Positions 54,651-64,000 of a stretch of 64,000 nucleotides of DNA are shown here, piece after piece. The notes below the pieces were generated by a model that was not told the DNA's origin, did no database searches, and saw only the letters and a list, made by a program, of their open reading frames with translations. Source of the DNA: Neolentinus lepideus HHB14362 ss-1 (Eukaryota > Basidiomycota > Agaricomycetes > Gloeophyllales > Gloeophyllaceae); NCBI GenBank assembly GCA_001632425.1, contig KV425553.1:420263-484262 (forward strand), in the 5' to 3' direction. Numbering within the stretch: the first letter of the stretch is position 1; the number at the start of each line of letters is the position of its first letter. The position numbers were made by a program, and so were the translations under genes.

Positions 54651-55376
54651 GATCATCAGCTGTGGCTACAGTTTAGTGCGCAGTGTGATAAACGGGCAAG
54701 GAGAGTCTCATTCAGAATCGTGCCGTACATCTTGTGGATCGCAAGGCCGCCTGGAGTTTCTCTAAAACAATAATTGAGAAAAGGAAGTAGTTGTTAGCAT
54801 CATTCCAATTCGAGTGGTGGCGCGCTAAGGTGAGTGGACCGTGAGGTTCGGATGCTGCCCATCAGCTGACCATATACTGCTCTGTATTTTAGTGTGTAGA
54901 CTCAGGAACGAATGCAATCAGAGCTTGAAAGAACATAGTATATCAAGTTACATTGTTTTCTTGCATTCATCCCCATTCGGTCGCAGCTGGACAGGATAAA
55001 CCGATAGCTGCCCATATCCACGGTGCAGTGAAGGCCATAAACCATAGATCCTGGATTTGGGCATGCACATTGTTTAGGTGGAGTCAGTGTATCCGCGGAA
55101 ATCACCCTCCCATCACGCTTCAGATTCTGCCCATAGACCAGAGCGCAGTGGCGCGGCTTATCTAGAGCGGCGTAGTTGTCCCCGGTGAAATGCAATTTCC
55201 GGACTCAACACGTACTATCCGACTGTGCGTCCTCGACACATTTTCTCGCCGTTCGCATTGAAACGGAAGCATAGGACAACGGTCCTTGTACATTTAGGTG
55301 CATCCATATATACATACGAGGCTTCAAGAATTCATGGGCCTCACTTCATTTCCGCCTCACCTAGCCTCACAGGTCA
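54651..55376. other. Intergenic region
   Basis: No supported gene. Short frames lack domains. No repeat or RNA gene was seen. Confidence 0.45.
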
Positions 55377-55676
55377 TTACTGAGGAGATGGCTGCTCTTC
55401 CCATGTGCAGTGGGAGTCCATGTCTTCAAACACCGATCCTAACAAGCTAGTCTCAGACGAAGTTGTGTAGTACGCAACCGTCGAATCGTCCTGTTGGCGG
55501 CTGGTCATACCAGCCCTAGTAAAGGTAGGCGCCTGTTTAAAGACGTAGAGTTCAAGAGACAGACGCAGAATATACAGGTCACCATAGCCAGGTACCTCCT
55601 GTGAGATAGCAGTCATTATCTGTAGCATCGCTCCCAACTCCCCCTCACTGACCACATCCTTGCATCCCTAGTGTCC
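55377..55676 (-). CDS. Putative terminal exon of an unrecognised gene
   Basis: The minus frame is open from a TAG acceptor-like site at about 55677 and encodes KDVVSEGELGAMLQIMTAIS, QEVPGYGDLYILRLSLELYV, FKQAPTFTRAGM and TSSETSLLGSVFEDMDSHCT before a stop at 55377. The composition is protein-like, and SLLGSVFEDMDSHCTWEE looks like a genuine C-terminus. There is no ATG at its start. Upstream sequence could splice to it (a GTGAAT...ACACTAG intron at about 55733-55677), but the earlier exons are not clear. It is either the end of a decayed gene or of one I cannot assemble. Confidence 0.35.
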
Positions 55677-56243
55677 CGGCCGCCTTGGGCCATTTCTAAC
55701 GTTTGGCGACTCTTACATTCACCGGTGCTGCTTCCGCACGCTGGGGAAACTCTTCACGTTCCAGTTGAGCACAGGCAGAGGACACAACCCGTACTCATAT
55801 GTCCACCATCCTTGTTACACGAGCACAATTTTGGCCGTGGTGGGGATGATTTTATACTTCATGGGAGAGTGCTCGCTGTTGCGGGAGGGCGGCTAGCTTA
55901 AACGGCAGTCGGGGAAATGCTATGTGGGCGTCACTGACTTTTCTGGCTGTACTAGTAGGCCGACAGCTAAAGCAGGAATTTCGGCGCCCAGTGGGATGAA
56001 TGGGCAAGCGGAATTCCATATCCCCTTGTACTACAAATTTTTTAATTATCTGGCGTATTAGCCGGTGAGCTTTCATAAACACCATATAATATGCCGGGCC
56101 TACATTCCAAGGTACGTCGATCAACGACATGTACGCGGGTAAAGGTGCTCTAAACATAGACAATAACTGCAGAGAGCGAACTCGAGATACAAATACAACA
56201 CGTGTCATACAAGTTGAGACCTTTGCCTGTCCTATACCTCGTC
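55677..56243. other. Intergenic region 3' of the metacaspase
   Basis: A minus-strand frame (55852-56280) runs through here from the metacaspase's last exon in the wrong frame. I consider it chance. Nothing else is seen. Confidence 0.45.
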
Positions 56244-58713
56244 TTACATGATGAACATCAGATTTGTATCCTAATCGCAAAACGTCAGCCAGAGTCTAAG
56301 AACAAGATCCGTAAAGAAGCATACCATAGGGTGGGAGCTCGACAGCTGTCAACCATAACTCTTGTCAACGGCTCAGTCTAAGATGACCCGAGGGGGACAT
56401 ACCTGTGGCTTCTGACTGTACTTGTCCCGAAGGATCTGCCTAATCTTGTTATCAGACGGTCGTCCAGTGGTCCAGAAATAGTAACATACCGGAGATTCTG
56501 GAGCAACGACTGGTAACTCTGTTGCGGGTTTTGACCTATGAGAAACAAGTTGAGGTCGAAATTCCCAAGCGAGGCTGGTCAACATGGCTCACTTAGAGCA
56601 GAGATAAAAGCCTGAATAGAAAACGGTTAAATCAACGGGGTTAGGGGACAAATGCGAATGGAAATGATACTGACAAAGCTCATAGCACCAGTAGATTGCC
56701 CGGCCTCGAACGTATCCGCACTGGTCTGTGAATCCTTGCATCCACTCCAAGAAATCTGAACAGTATAATCACCAGCATCAACATCCAACTGACAGGAACG
56801 ATGAGAAGCAGAGACACGGACAACATCAGCCGGACTAGTTCTGGTTGCCCTAGCATATTGCTCCGCCTTCTTTGTGTTACCAGTGGCAGTCTTGAAGATC
56901 CCCACGGCGGACTGGAACACGCCGCCCATGTCTCCACGCGCGTACGAGGATACGGCAGACAGGAGACCCTGGCCGGCTTCTGCAGCAAGGTTAGGCTCCT
57001 TGATCTTACCCTCGGTGGAGTATATGTACGGAAGGTCTGAATGAGGTCACATTGATGTTGTTCATGTAGTCAGCAACGAGACCCTACCAAGAGCAGATCC
57101 TGAATGGCAAGACTAGAGAGCACAGTCAGCAAGATAGCAAACAGAATCAATCTTAAGAACTTACGTCAAAGATCGCAGTCAGTCTGCAACCCGGTGGGAG
57201 AGGCCTGACCATGATCTCATGCATAATCTGTACGACAAGTAACATTAACAATGAACGCAGACATTCTCCGGGGGACACGCACATCATCGACGATATGGCC
57301 ATTAACCTCGAAATCGACAGGATAAATGACTACAGGATCGTTGTAAGCCAGGAGTGAGTGACAGCGAGTTAGGTGTACACGTACCTTCGTCATATCCATC
57401 CGCTTCATCACCATCAAGGTCTTTTGTCTGTCCACCGTGGCCAGAGTCTAAGAAGGGATACTCATTCAGTAGCGGCACGTCGTGATGAAAGGAAACACCC
57501 ACAGTGGAAGAACAGAGAGTCGTTAGGCTGGGCACCACGAACTAGCCACTGCATAGCTTGCAACTACCACATTCAAATGCCGGTAAGTTTAGCATCATCG
57601 AAGTTAATGCCACATACAATGTTGTCCCTGGTCGGCAGCTGCCTAGGGTCGTTCGAGTCGTCTGTCAACGTCACAATGTCGTCCTCCTTATAGCCAAACT
57701 GTGCTGTACCACAAGGCACATGCATAAACAGCGTACTATCATCGAGATAATACGTACCGCAGATGAAACGCTTCACATTGCGGGCATCATTAATGCAGCC
57801 CTTCAATTCGGCATCCTGCCCGAAGTAGTTGATCCCAATCTGCGCTTCTCCGTTAACCTACGACGATGGAGGAAGGAGACAGGAACATACACATAAGGCC
57901 TTGCGCGTCCCATTACATTGCGAGTATTGGAAGAAAGGCTGCTGCATCTGATTATTAGCGCCCTGAAATTGAGGGCCATAGTTCTGCATCGGGGCGGGCG
58001 GCAACGGCGGCGGACCCGCTGTGAATTACATCGCAATCACCCACACACACTCAATTTAAATATATGCGTACCTGGTGGAGCATACGGCCGATTTCCGGGA
58101 AGTCTGCCAAACATTATATGGCTTGGCGAGCATAGTTTTGAGCTGTGGAATGACATACGGAGGAGGGCCAGAGGGAGGTGCGTATCCACCACCATATCCA
58201 CCACTATATCCTCCTTGGTCGCCATACCCGCTTTGGTTGTACTCCTGGTGCTGTCTGTGGTGATGGTGGCCGGGCTGCCCAGGTGGAGGGCCCGGCGGAG
58301 GACCGTACCTGTATTTGTAGATTGGTGGACTGCCGTGAACACAGATTAAGTGGGCACTCACGAGCTTCCATATCTTTTATCGAAGCATGACAATCAGGTG
58401 TCTCGCTTATGGAGAAAAGGTCAAGTACTCACTCGCCAGGAGGCCCAGCCGGGGCCCCGTAACTAGACACGTACCCGGGGTTGTAGCCACCATACCCGCC
58501 CCTACTGCCATCAACACTCTCCATGCTCACAAATTCAACAAATACTTACGGCGAAGGGAAGCTACACATATCCTCGATCAGCCTCCTGCGCCAACACTTT
58601 CATCTTCCGCGGACTCACGCGGGAGACGAGCCGTATCCTCCATTGGGCGGTGGCCCTCCAGGAGGTGCATAGTCTCTATGCTGGCTTGGATATCCAGAGT
58701 TATTGTTCCACAT
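56244..58713 (-). CDS. MCA1: Type I metacaspase
   Basis: A caspase-like cysteine protease cutting after Arg/Lys, linked to protein quality control and cell death. Start at 58713: MWNNNSGYPSQHRDYAPPGG. A prodomain rich in Pro, Gly, Gln, Tyr and His follows over several exons (PPGPPPGQPGHHHHRQHQ, YSGGYGGGYAPPSGPPP). The catalytic domain starts RKALCVGINYFGQDAELKG and CINDARNVKRFI, then EDDIVTLTDDSNDPRQLPTR. The His motif is SGHGGQTKDLDGDEADGYDE. VNGHIVDDVIHEIMVRPLP and LTAIFD|SCHSGSALDLPYIY hold the catalytic Cys, just after an intron. SWSGCKDSQTSADTFEAGQS and GAMSF carry the substrate pocket residues. The end is QLSSSHPMDTNLMFIM, with the stop at 56244. All catalytic residues are present. About ten introns are needed. 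Confidence 0.92.
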
Positions 58714-59141
58714 GTGAGTCGATGAGAGTATAAAACAGAAGAGTTGATGAGAAAGCGCGGAGAATGAGTTCAGAACCAACTGTACACTACTGAAGTACTA
58801 ACCCCGGACTTCTTTCTCGCGCCTCTTTGAAGGACGCCACACATGCCACAATCCATGGTTTATCATTAATACTTTCCGGCTCACTGGATTGGCTATCTAG
58901 TTGGATCAGGACAGGACAACACAGTAAAATCGTTAAATGCCATCCACGTGCGACATAATCACCGCCAGGGTGGTGACTTCCTTCACCTACAACAAGTGTT
59001 GCCCGAGCTCATTATCACGACAAATTAGAAGCTACACTACGTATATATGGTATAATACTACTAGCAGATTATAAAAAGCGGTACTCTAGACCATTATAAA
59101 TATGCAACTACCTGTAGAACCAAGCAATTGTGATCAGTCCT
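58714..59141. other. Metacaspase promoter region
   Basis: A TATA-like TATAAAA lies on the plus strand at about 58730; TTTTATA is on the coding strand about 20 bp before the metacaspase ATG. No gene was seen in the remainder. Confidence 0.45.
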
Positions 59142-60877
59142 CTACGGCTGGTGACACTTGACACTGTATAAGTGTCCGAATCCATTGTCACTGAAGGGTA
59201 TCTTCTTCGGACGTTTTGCGACATCAGCGCTATCGGCATCTTCTAGCACAGAGAAAGGCTGGTCTCCCCCTCCAGCAGGGAGGAAGCCCATAGATAAGCT
59301 GGTCTGCTCGCTCAAGCTCCTAGACTTCCATGAATTTGAAGCCAAGTCCTTGCCCGATACGACCAGAGCGGTGAGGGTATCGCCATGGGACTAATGATAC
59401 GATCAGATGAGCCAAAAGATCAACCTTCTGCCATAGAAGTGACGAAGAAAAGTGCTCACACATCCACTATCCAACCCGACCGTCCATCTATGCACATCCA
59501 ATCCCCTTGAAGCAGTATGCCCATAAACAACGGTCGCCGGCAGGCAAGGCAGCCCATCGTGCTTTTCACCCTTCTTGATAGCCCCCTCGAAGCCGGAACA
59601 CTTCTTAACGGTTTTATTCCACATTTTCGCCCAAGGAGTACCAACGTCCGTATCCCTAGAATAGAACAAGATAAAAACATTCCGCATTAGCATTGTCACA
59701 GGATGAGGGGCAAGAGAAAGAGGTGAGAGCAGACCTGGATATCTTTCCCGATCGTGTCACGCTGCGAATGTTCAGAATAACCCAGGGGTCGCTGTTCTGG
59801 GGAATCTTTTTGAGCAAATCTACTTCTTGAGCGGTGCGCATGGATTCTTCGTCCAATTCCACGGCATTAACGGACCCAGCGGTTCGCGTTATAATTCTAG
59901 GGAGATTAGCTAGGGGTTGCTTAGGGTGGTCGACGGAACGTTTGGGATCGTAAGGCAAGAGTCCACCATGGGCAATGTACAGGTGTTGCGAAGGAATGTG
60001 CAGGACGAGAGGGAGAGATAGGAGGTACTGGTAATGTTGGCCGGTCATTTGTCTGTCCTCCAGAATAAGAGATTTGAGATAACCACTTTCATACTATCCA
60101 GCCTCTTACCGTGCAATCGTATAGTGGTCGTCGAACATCCTCCATCCCTTCGGCACTCTGCTCCACCACTTCCCTCTCCTCTTCTTCATATTTCTCTCCT
60201 CTTCGTCATCCAGTTCACCCTTATCGAACTTTCTGTTCACCCAATCCAACCACTCCAGACCACCCTTGAGACTCTTGATCCACTCCATCCATGTCCGCCA
60301 CTCAATGATATTCTGGTCGTGATTGCCCCGCACGCCGCGGATGTGGCTGGAGGAAAGGAAGTCAAGGACAGAGAGAGAGCCAGATACGGGGCCTTTCTGG
60401 ACGACGTCGCCCGTGTGGAAGAGGGTGTCGGTGGTGGGGTTGTAGAAAATCGAGGACAAAAGAGAACTGCGTGCCGGCATTAGGATTAAATAGTTCCTAT
60501 GAGAATGTACAAAAGAACTTACTGAAGAGAGTCATTCATGCCATGGATGTCACCAACAATGATAATCCGACGATTTGGATCCTCTGTCTCAGATTAATGT
60601 TAAATTCATATTAAACATATTAGACACAGTCCAATACCTAAACCAATCTCATCCGCTAATATTGTCTTCACGTGCACATACTTGCTGAAATCTCTCTGAA
60701 CTGATGAGCGCGTCAAACACAGTCTTACAGAGCTCCGGAATCATTTCACTCACTCTCAACATCATCGTCCCGATGCATCCATTCCCCCAGTGACGCTGTC
60801 ATGCTGCCATGCACGAGAAAATAAAGCAAGAAACACGACAAGATGAGAAAAGCTGCTAAACGTCTGGGGACGTCCAT
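59142..60877 (-). CDS. PPN2: PPN2-type calcineurin-like phosphoesterase
   Basis: Yeast Ppn2 is a zinc-dependent vacuolar endopolyphosphatase; this protein has the same layout. Start at 60877: MDVPRRLAAFLILSCFLLYF is a signal anchor. After introns come RDFSKYVHVKTILADE and EDPNRRIIIVGDIHGMNDSL. Metal motifs are complete: VGDIHG, TGDVVQKGPVSG, GVRGNHDQNIIEW, YIAHGGLLPYDP, YGHTASRGLD and GLDSGC. SVNAVELDEESMRTAQEVDL and RDTDVGTPWAKMWNKT fill the core. The last exon (SHGDTLTALVVSG, SLSEQTSLSMGFLPAGGGD) ends at 59142. A Met 17 codons earlier (60928) is in frame, but the shorter start places the anchor at the very N-terminus. The gene lies 181 bp from the TIR element's left end. Confidence 0.87.
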
Positions 60878-61017
60878 GATAGGGGAGGAGAGGTAAGACA
60901 CGGCGCCATGGAGGGAGCTGCAACGCATGGCTTGCAGCCGATGCCTTTCTCAGTAACCAATGCCATCCAACGTTGATCGCGTTAGTGATGTCATCCGCAC
61001 GTGATATGTCGCCGGAG

Positions 61018-61785
61018 TCACTTGGAGCCACGATCATGCGTTTGTGGCCGTCGACATAGGCTCGTAACCACCCTCTCGTAGAGCGATTGGGGCAAAATCG
61101 CTCTAGAGAGGCTGGTGGATTTGGGAACTCGGTTCACCCGGACTATCTCCTCGTCCGAGGTATTTCCGAGCATTGCCGGCGATGTGCCGCTGACATAAGT
61201 CGTTAGACTCCAGTCGTTTTGTAGTTGAGTAAGAACCGTTTGTAGTCCATTAGAAAATTTTGTAGTTCGAATAGAAATGCGCTGCCGCGCCTGTTGCACA
61301 TCACGCCTGATGCTCGCTCGATGAATCATTCTATTGTAGGCTGTAAATAACGGAAGAACTTTATAAACTAGATAATAGTCATCACGGCATGGTAAAACAC
61401 CGCCCTGCAACTCAGATGAAGCAGTCTCAGACTCACTATCCTTGTGACAATGAGCTGCCTGGGTCCTACTCGACGGCACCTCAGCTCCAGACACCAAGAA
61501 GGGATCCCCAGATACTGAAGATGAAACCTGAGGTGTGATTTCTGAGAGCGGCAAGTGCAACGGCTGTAGTCGAGAGTTCTCTGGGGCACGGAACTGAATA
61601 TAGCTCGGAGTGTATGGATTGTATAGATTATTGTGATATACAAGGTAGGGGTATATAGATGGTGTAGTCAGATAGTAGAGGAGTTGCTGGAGGTGTGGAG
61701 GTCTTGTATAAGCAGCAAGAGACGACGATAGTTGCGGAGCATAATGCGGGGTTGGCGGAGCAGGTATAGGGTATTAACCGTGCCG
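61018..61785 (-). CDS. Long ATG-less open frame inside the TIR element
   Basis: The minus frame is open for about 250 codons from a TAA near 61783 to a stop at 61018, crossing the left inverted repeat. It begins YPIPAPPTPHYAPQLSSSLA and continues LYYLTTPSIYPYLVYHNNLY, IQFRAPENSRLQPLHLPLSE and DYYLVYKVLPLFTAYNRMIH. RRDVQQARQRISIRTTKF and SLTTYVSGTSPAMLGNTSDE follow. No Met occurs in the first 150 or so codons, so translation would need an upstream spliced exon. An ATG in another frame (MPEHGTVN, about 61798) is a candidate. The Pro/Tyr-rich start and charged middle look protein-like but match no family I know. It may be a captured or decayed exon. Confidence 0.35.
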
Positions 61786-62192
61786 TGCTCTGGCATTGTA
61801 CTGTAGTAGATGACGGCCTGAAGGGCTTGTATGCGAATCTGACATTTGAGGAGGCCTCCGAGGAGCACAGCAGAGATGTAGCAGCACGGACAAGTGGAGA
61901 GCGCGAGTACGACCACGAGCATGCGTGCGATTTGCTAAGTCCGCGCGTACACAAACGCGCGTCAGTATGGACTACGTATTGACATATCATTTGTTACTAG
62001 ATCTCGATCCTGGAACTCCGCCAGACTCAGATCAGCTCAGATCAACTCATATCAACTCAGCTGTCAAAATATACGAGTCTGGCGGGCTGAAATAAAGTTA
62101 GTCCGGGTGAACCGAGTTCCCACGCCAAATCCGCCAGCCTCTCTAGAGCGATTTTGCCCCAATCGCTCTACGAGAGGGCGGTTGCGAGCCTA
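61057..62192. mobile_element. TA-flanked TIR element with hairpin-forming ends
   Basis: Inverted repeats lie at 61059-61145 and 62099-62190, about 90 bp each and nearly identical. They differ by a few bases and a 4-5 nt indel. The ends read GGCTCGYAACC and are flanked by TA on both sides (61057-61058, 62191-62192), as expected for Tc1/mariner-like insertion. Each repeat contains its own hairpin (61072-61111 and 62138-62177). The interior, about 950 bp, has a long minus-strand open frame but no recognisable DDE motif, so the element is probably non-autonomous. Confidence 0.8.
62025..62062. repeat. Short tandem repeat, 10 bp units
   Basis: Consecutive units ATCAGCTCAG, ATCAACTCAT and ATCAACTCAG lie just inside the right inverted repeat of the TIR element, preceded by a partial ACTCAG. 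They may be subterminal transposase-binding repeats, by analogy with other DNA elements. Confidence 0.6.
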
Positions 62193-62244
62193 ATCGGACA
62201 CCCTGCGTCGCCCCCTTCTCTCAACGAAGACGAACAGCATCTCC

Positions 62245-64000
62245 ATGGAGGATCTGCAGCGCTCCTACGCGGGCTCATCGCAGTCCCACTCTAGTGAAGC
62301 ACCCGGTGGCGGCAAGCTCGGTCATACAACAGCCAGGGGTCAGGTAACGAGCAAGGACTAGGATCGTCCAACGCCTAGTAGAGCGTCGAGTGTTCGTGGA
62401 TTCTTATCTCGCAGTCTTAACTGGCGGCAGCAACGCCCTCCATCCTCCATTACTATCCCGACTTTCTTCAGAACTCGTATCAGGGCCACCGCCCACGGTG
62501 TCTGGATCCGCTATCCCTGTGGTCCTAACAAGAGCTCAGTCTGCATCCCAATTTTCCCGGCTTGTACGTTCGAGTCATCCGGGAACGATGCTTCATTGGC
62601 CTTCCTTGCATCATTTCGTTCTCCCCGAAAACAAAGGTATCTTCGGTCTATAGGTGAACCCGTTCCTGGACTCTCCACCTCTGCCCACTCCTACCACGCA
62701 TACGATGACGCGCGAAGGATCGCTGGTGATTGAGGATGAGGTGGCGCACGCAACGAACATCAGATTATTCCCGGCTGGTCAGAGGGGTAAGTTCCTCCAG
62801 CTGTCTGAAGTCTGAATCTACACCGATCCTGCGTTGCCCAGCAGCTGGTGCACAACAACACCCGTAGTATGACGACATTCCACACGTAAGACACCCCAGA
62901 TACACTTAGGACGTGGTTAACCGCACCACAGACGCGCTCGTCCAACACAAACGGATCAACAATGATATGATAGGATATGTGCACGATAAGCAGTAGTGCT
63001 CGTCGAGATTCTATGTTTGTATAACTCCCTGGTATACCTTGCTTCTTGCAATCCTACAGTTGGGTCCTCGATAATGAAAGGATCAGAAAGATCGACTGGC
63101 ATGTCTGCTGGTACGCTTCGTGGGAGGCCGCCCTATTATTGGAGTTGTCCGTTGTTCGATGCTGAATGGTCGAGGGAAGGTCGATTGGTATCTGGAATAC
63201 AGCCAAGGTAGCGTTCCCTCGGGTTCGGATCTTGCCCTTGGAGTACGGAGGGAGTTGAGTAGCTGCAGCACCGCACCTCTTACATCAATGTGCTCCACAC
63301 CTACCACGCGATCAAGTATCCCGTGAGTTCATAGCATGGGGAGTACGGGCCATCCTATTCTAACCAGAGCCGCCCGCTGTGGATAGGAGATACTGGCATG
63401 AGCTAGAGGCAGTAGGCCATAGGGCTATTATTATAGTCAATGCAGGGACCAGCATCTATTATAGACGTCGCGGAGTACGGCACGTACCTCTAGCGCAATA
63501 GCTCCGCATTCACGATGGCGATAGTGGTTTCGAACGGGAGATATCAAGATACGGAGAATGACGAGAGGATTAGACATGCCGCAAGAATGCAGAATATAGC
63601 AGAAACAAGAGACGAAGATCCTGATAACTCGTGCCGACTACGATGTATTGATGCAGGGTCAGCCGCTCGGTATGGAGACAACTGCCAGATCAGTTTGGAC
63701 AACGGAGAAAGCTCGAATATCATCAAGGTGAAATCGTGGCAAGGGAGACTGGCGAGTAAGCATCAGAATCAGGTCGGTATCCGCGCCAACCCTTGAAATG
63801 CGTACTCAGTGACGGGCATCCATGGGTAGGGAACCGCACTCACAGGTTTCCAATGCCCCGGTCGTCATTGCAGGGTGAGACGCGTCTGAACACTCTTGAC
63901 CCGCGACGAAGGAACCTGCGTATGGGACGCTTCAAAGAGCGAATGAGGGTGTATCCTGGAATATCATCGCCTTCGGGATCAGGGGAAGAATGAAGTCGTG
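62245..64000 (+). pseudogene. Decayed gene-like sequence, unrecognised
   Basis: ATG at 62245 opens MEDLQRSYAGSSQSHSSEAP, a Ser-rich start. The frame meets a stop at 62359. Protein-like pieces continue in changing frames: SRASSVRGFLSRSLNW (about 62380), LAFLASFRSPRKQR (about 62600) and VNPFLDSPPLPTPTTH-like plus GSLVIEDEVAHATNIRLFPA (about 62655-62775). NERIRKIDWHVCWYASWEAA (about 63078) and RADYDVLMQGQPLGMETTAR (about 63637) follow. Exon-like blocks without consistent frames suggest a large, old gene broken by indels. The N-terminal part resembles the disordered start of a fungal surface or membrane enzyme, but I cannot name it. It could be a live gene with introns I failed to place. Confidence 0.35.

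Noticed and set aside
62560..62590. GTTCGAGTC, another B-box-like string
   Set aside because: The flanking bases cannot form a T stem and no other tRNA elements are nearby.

Overview
The window reads as a piece of a filamentous basidiomycete (Agaricomycete-type) nuclear genome. Genes are densely interrupted by short GT-AG introns (about 45-75 nt), there is no operon structure, and the content is typical of mushroom-forming fungi: an arrestin-like protein with a PPPAY start, a Yor1-type ABC pump, a metacaspase with a Gly/Pro/Tyr-rich prodomain, a small secreted protein, and relics of a transposase with the LPKFHCELNF motif. No taxon can be fixed from sequence alone. One assembly gap (535 N) lies at 44096-44630.

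Layout. 1-2960 (-): 5' part of RAD2/XPG. 3305-3955 (+): decayed Hsp110 (SSE1-type) pseudogene. 5576-7355 (+): arrestin-like protein. 8157-9269 (+): COX11. 9511-14586 (+): CAF120-type PH-domain protein. 15007-21432 (-): Yor1-like ABCC transporter. 22351-23908 (-) and 24103-25434 (+): RPT2 and a YIP4/YIPF6-like protein on a 194 bp divergent promoter. 25662-26836 (-): broken DHA2-type MFS gene. 27207-28766 (+): membrane-anchored PPP-type phosphatase. 28767-33508: gene-poor. 33509-35686 (-): M20D amidohydrolase. 36044-36802 (-): PaiB-type FMN-binding protein. 37900-38782 (+): glutathione peroxidase. 39104-40020 (-): DUF1264/OBAP protein. 40700-41023 (+): small secreted protein broken by one stop. 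41167-43473 (-): ferric reductase. 43874-44845: hAT-like element with 8 bp target duplication. 45041-45987 (-): VPS28. 45988-48183: gene-poor. 48184-49309 (-): unrecognised acidic protein. 49340-49890 (+): transposase relic. 51023-52730 (-) and 52939-53776 (+): an MFS transporter and an AIG2-like gamma-glutamylcyclotransferase, divergent around a perfect 13 bp dyad. 54262-54650 (+): ICMT-like pseudogene. 56244-58713 (-): metacaspase. 59142-60877 (-): PPN2-type phosphatase. 61059-62190: a TA-flanked element with about 90 bp inverted ends that themselves fold into hairpins. 62245-64000: decayed, unrecognised gene-like sequence.

The genes are mostly housekeeping (DNA repair, proteasome, ESCRT-I, cytochrome oxidase assembly, Golgi traffic) mixed with transport and stress genes. 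They do not form a pathway cluster. The most notable theme is gene decay: at least five recognisable genes or gene pieces are broken by frameshifts, stops or deletions, and two non-autonomous DNA elements have landed nearby. I did not find a convincing previously undescribed multi-gene system. The strongest leads are the fold-back TIR element with its long ATG-less open frame, the CGG/CCG dyad in the MFS/GGCT promoter, the 10-nt microexon in the phosphatase, and the stop-interrupted secreted protein.
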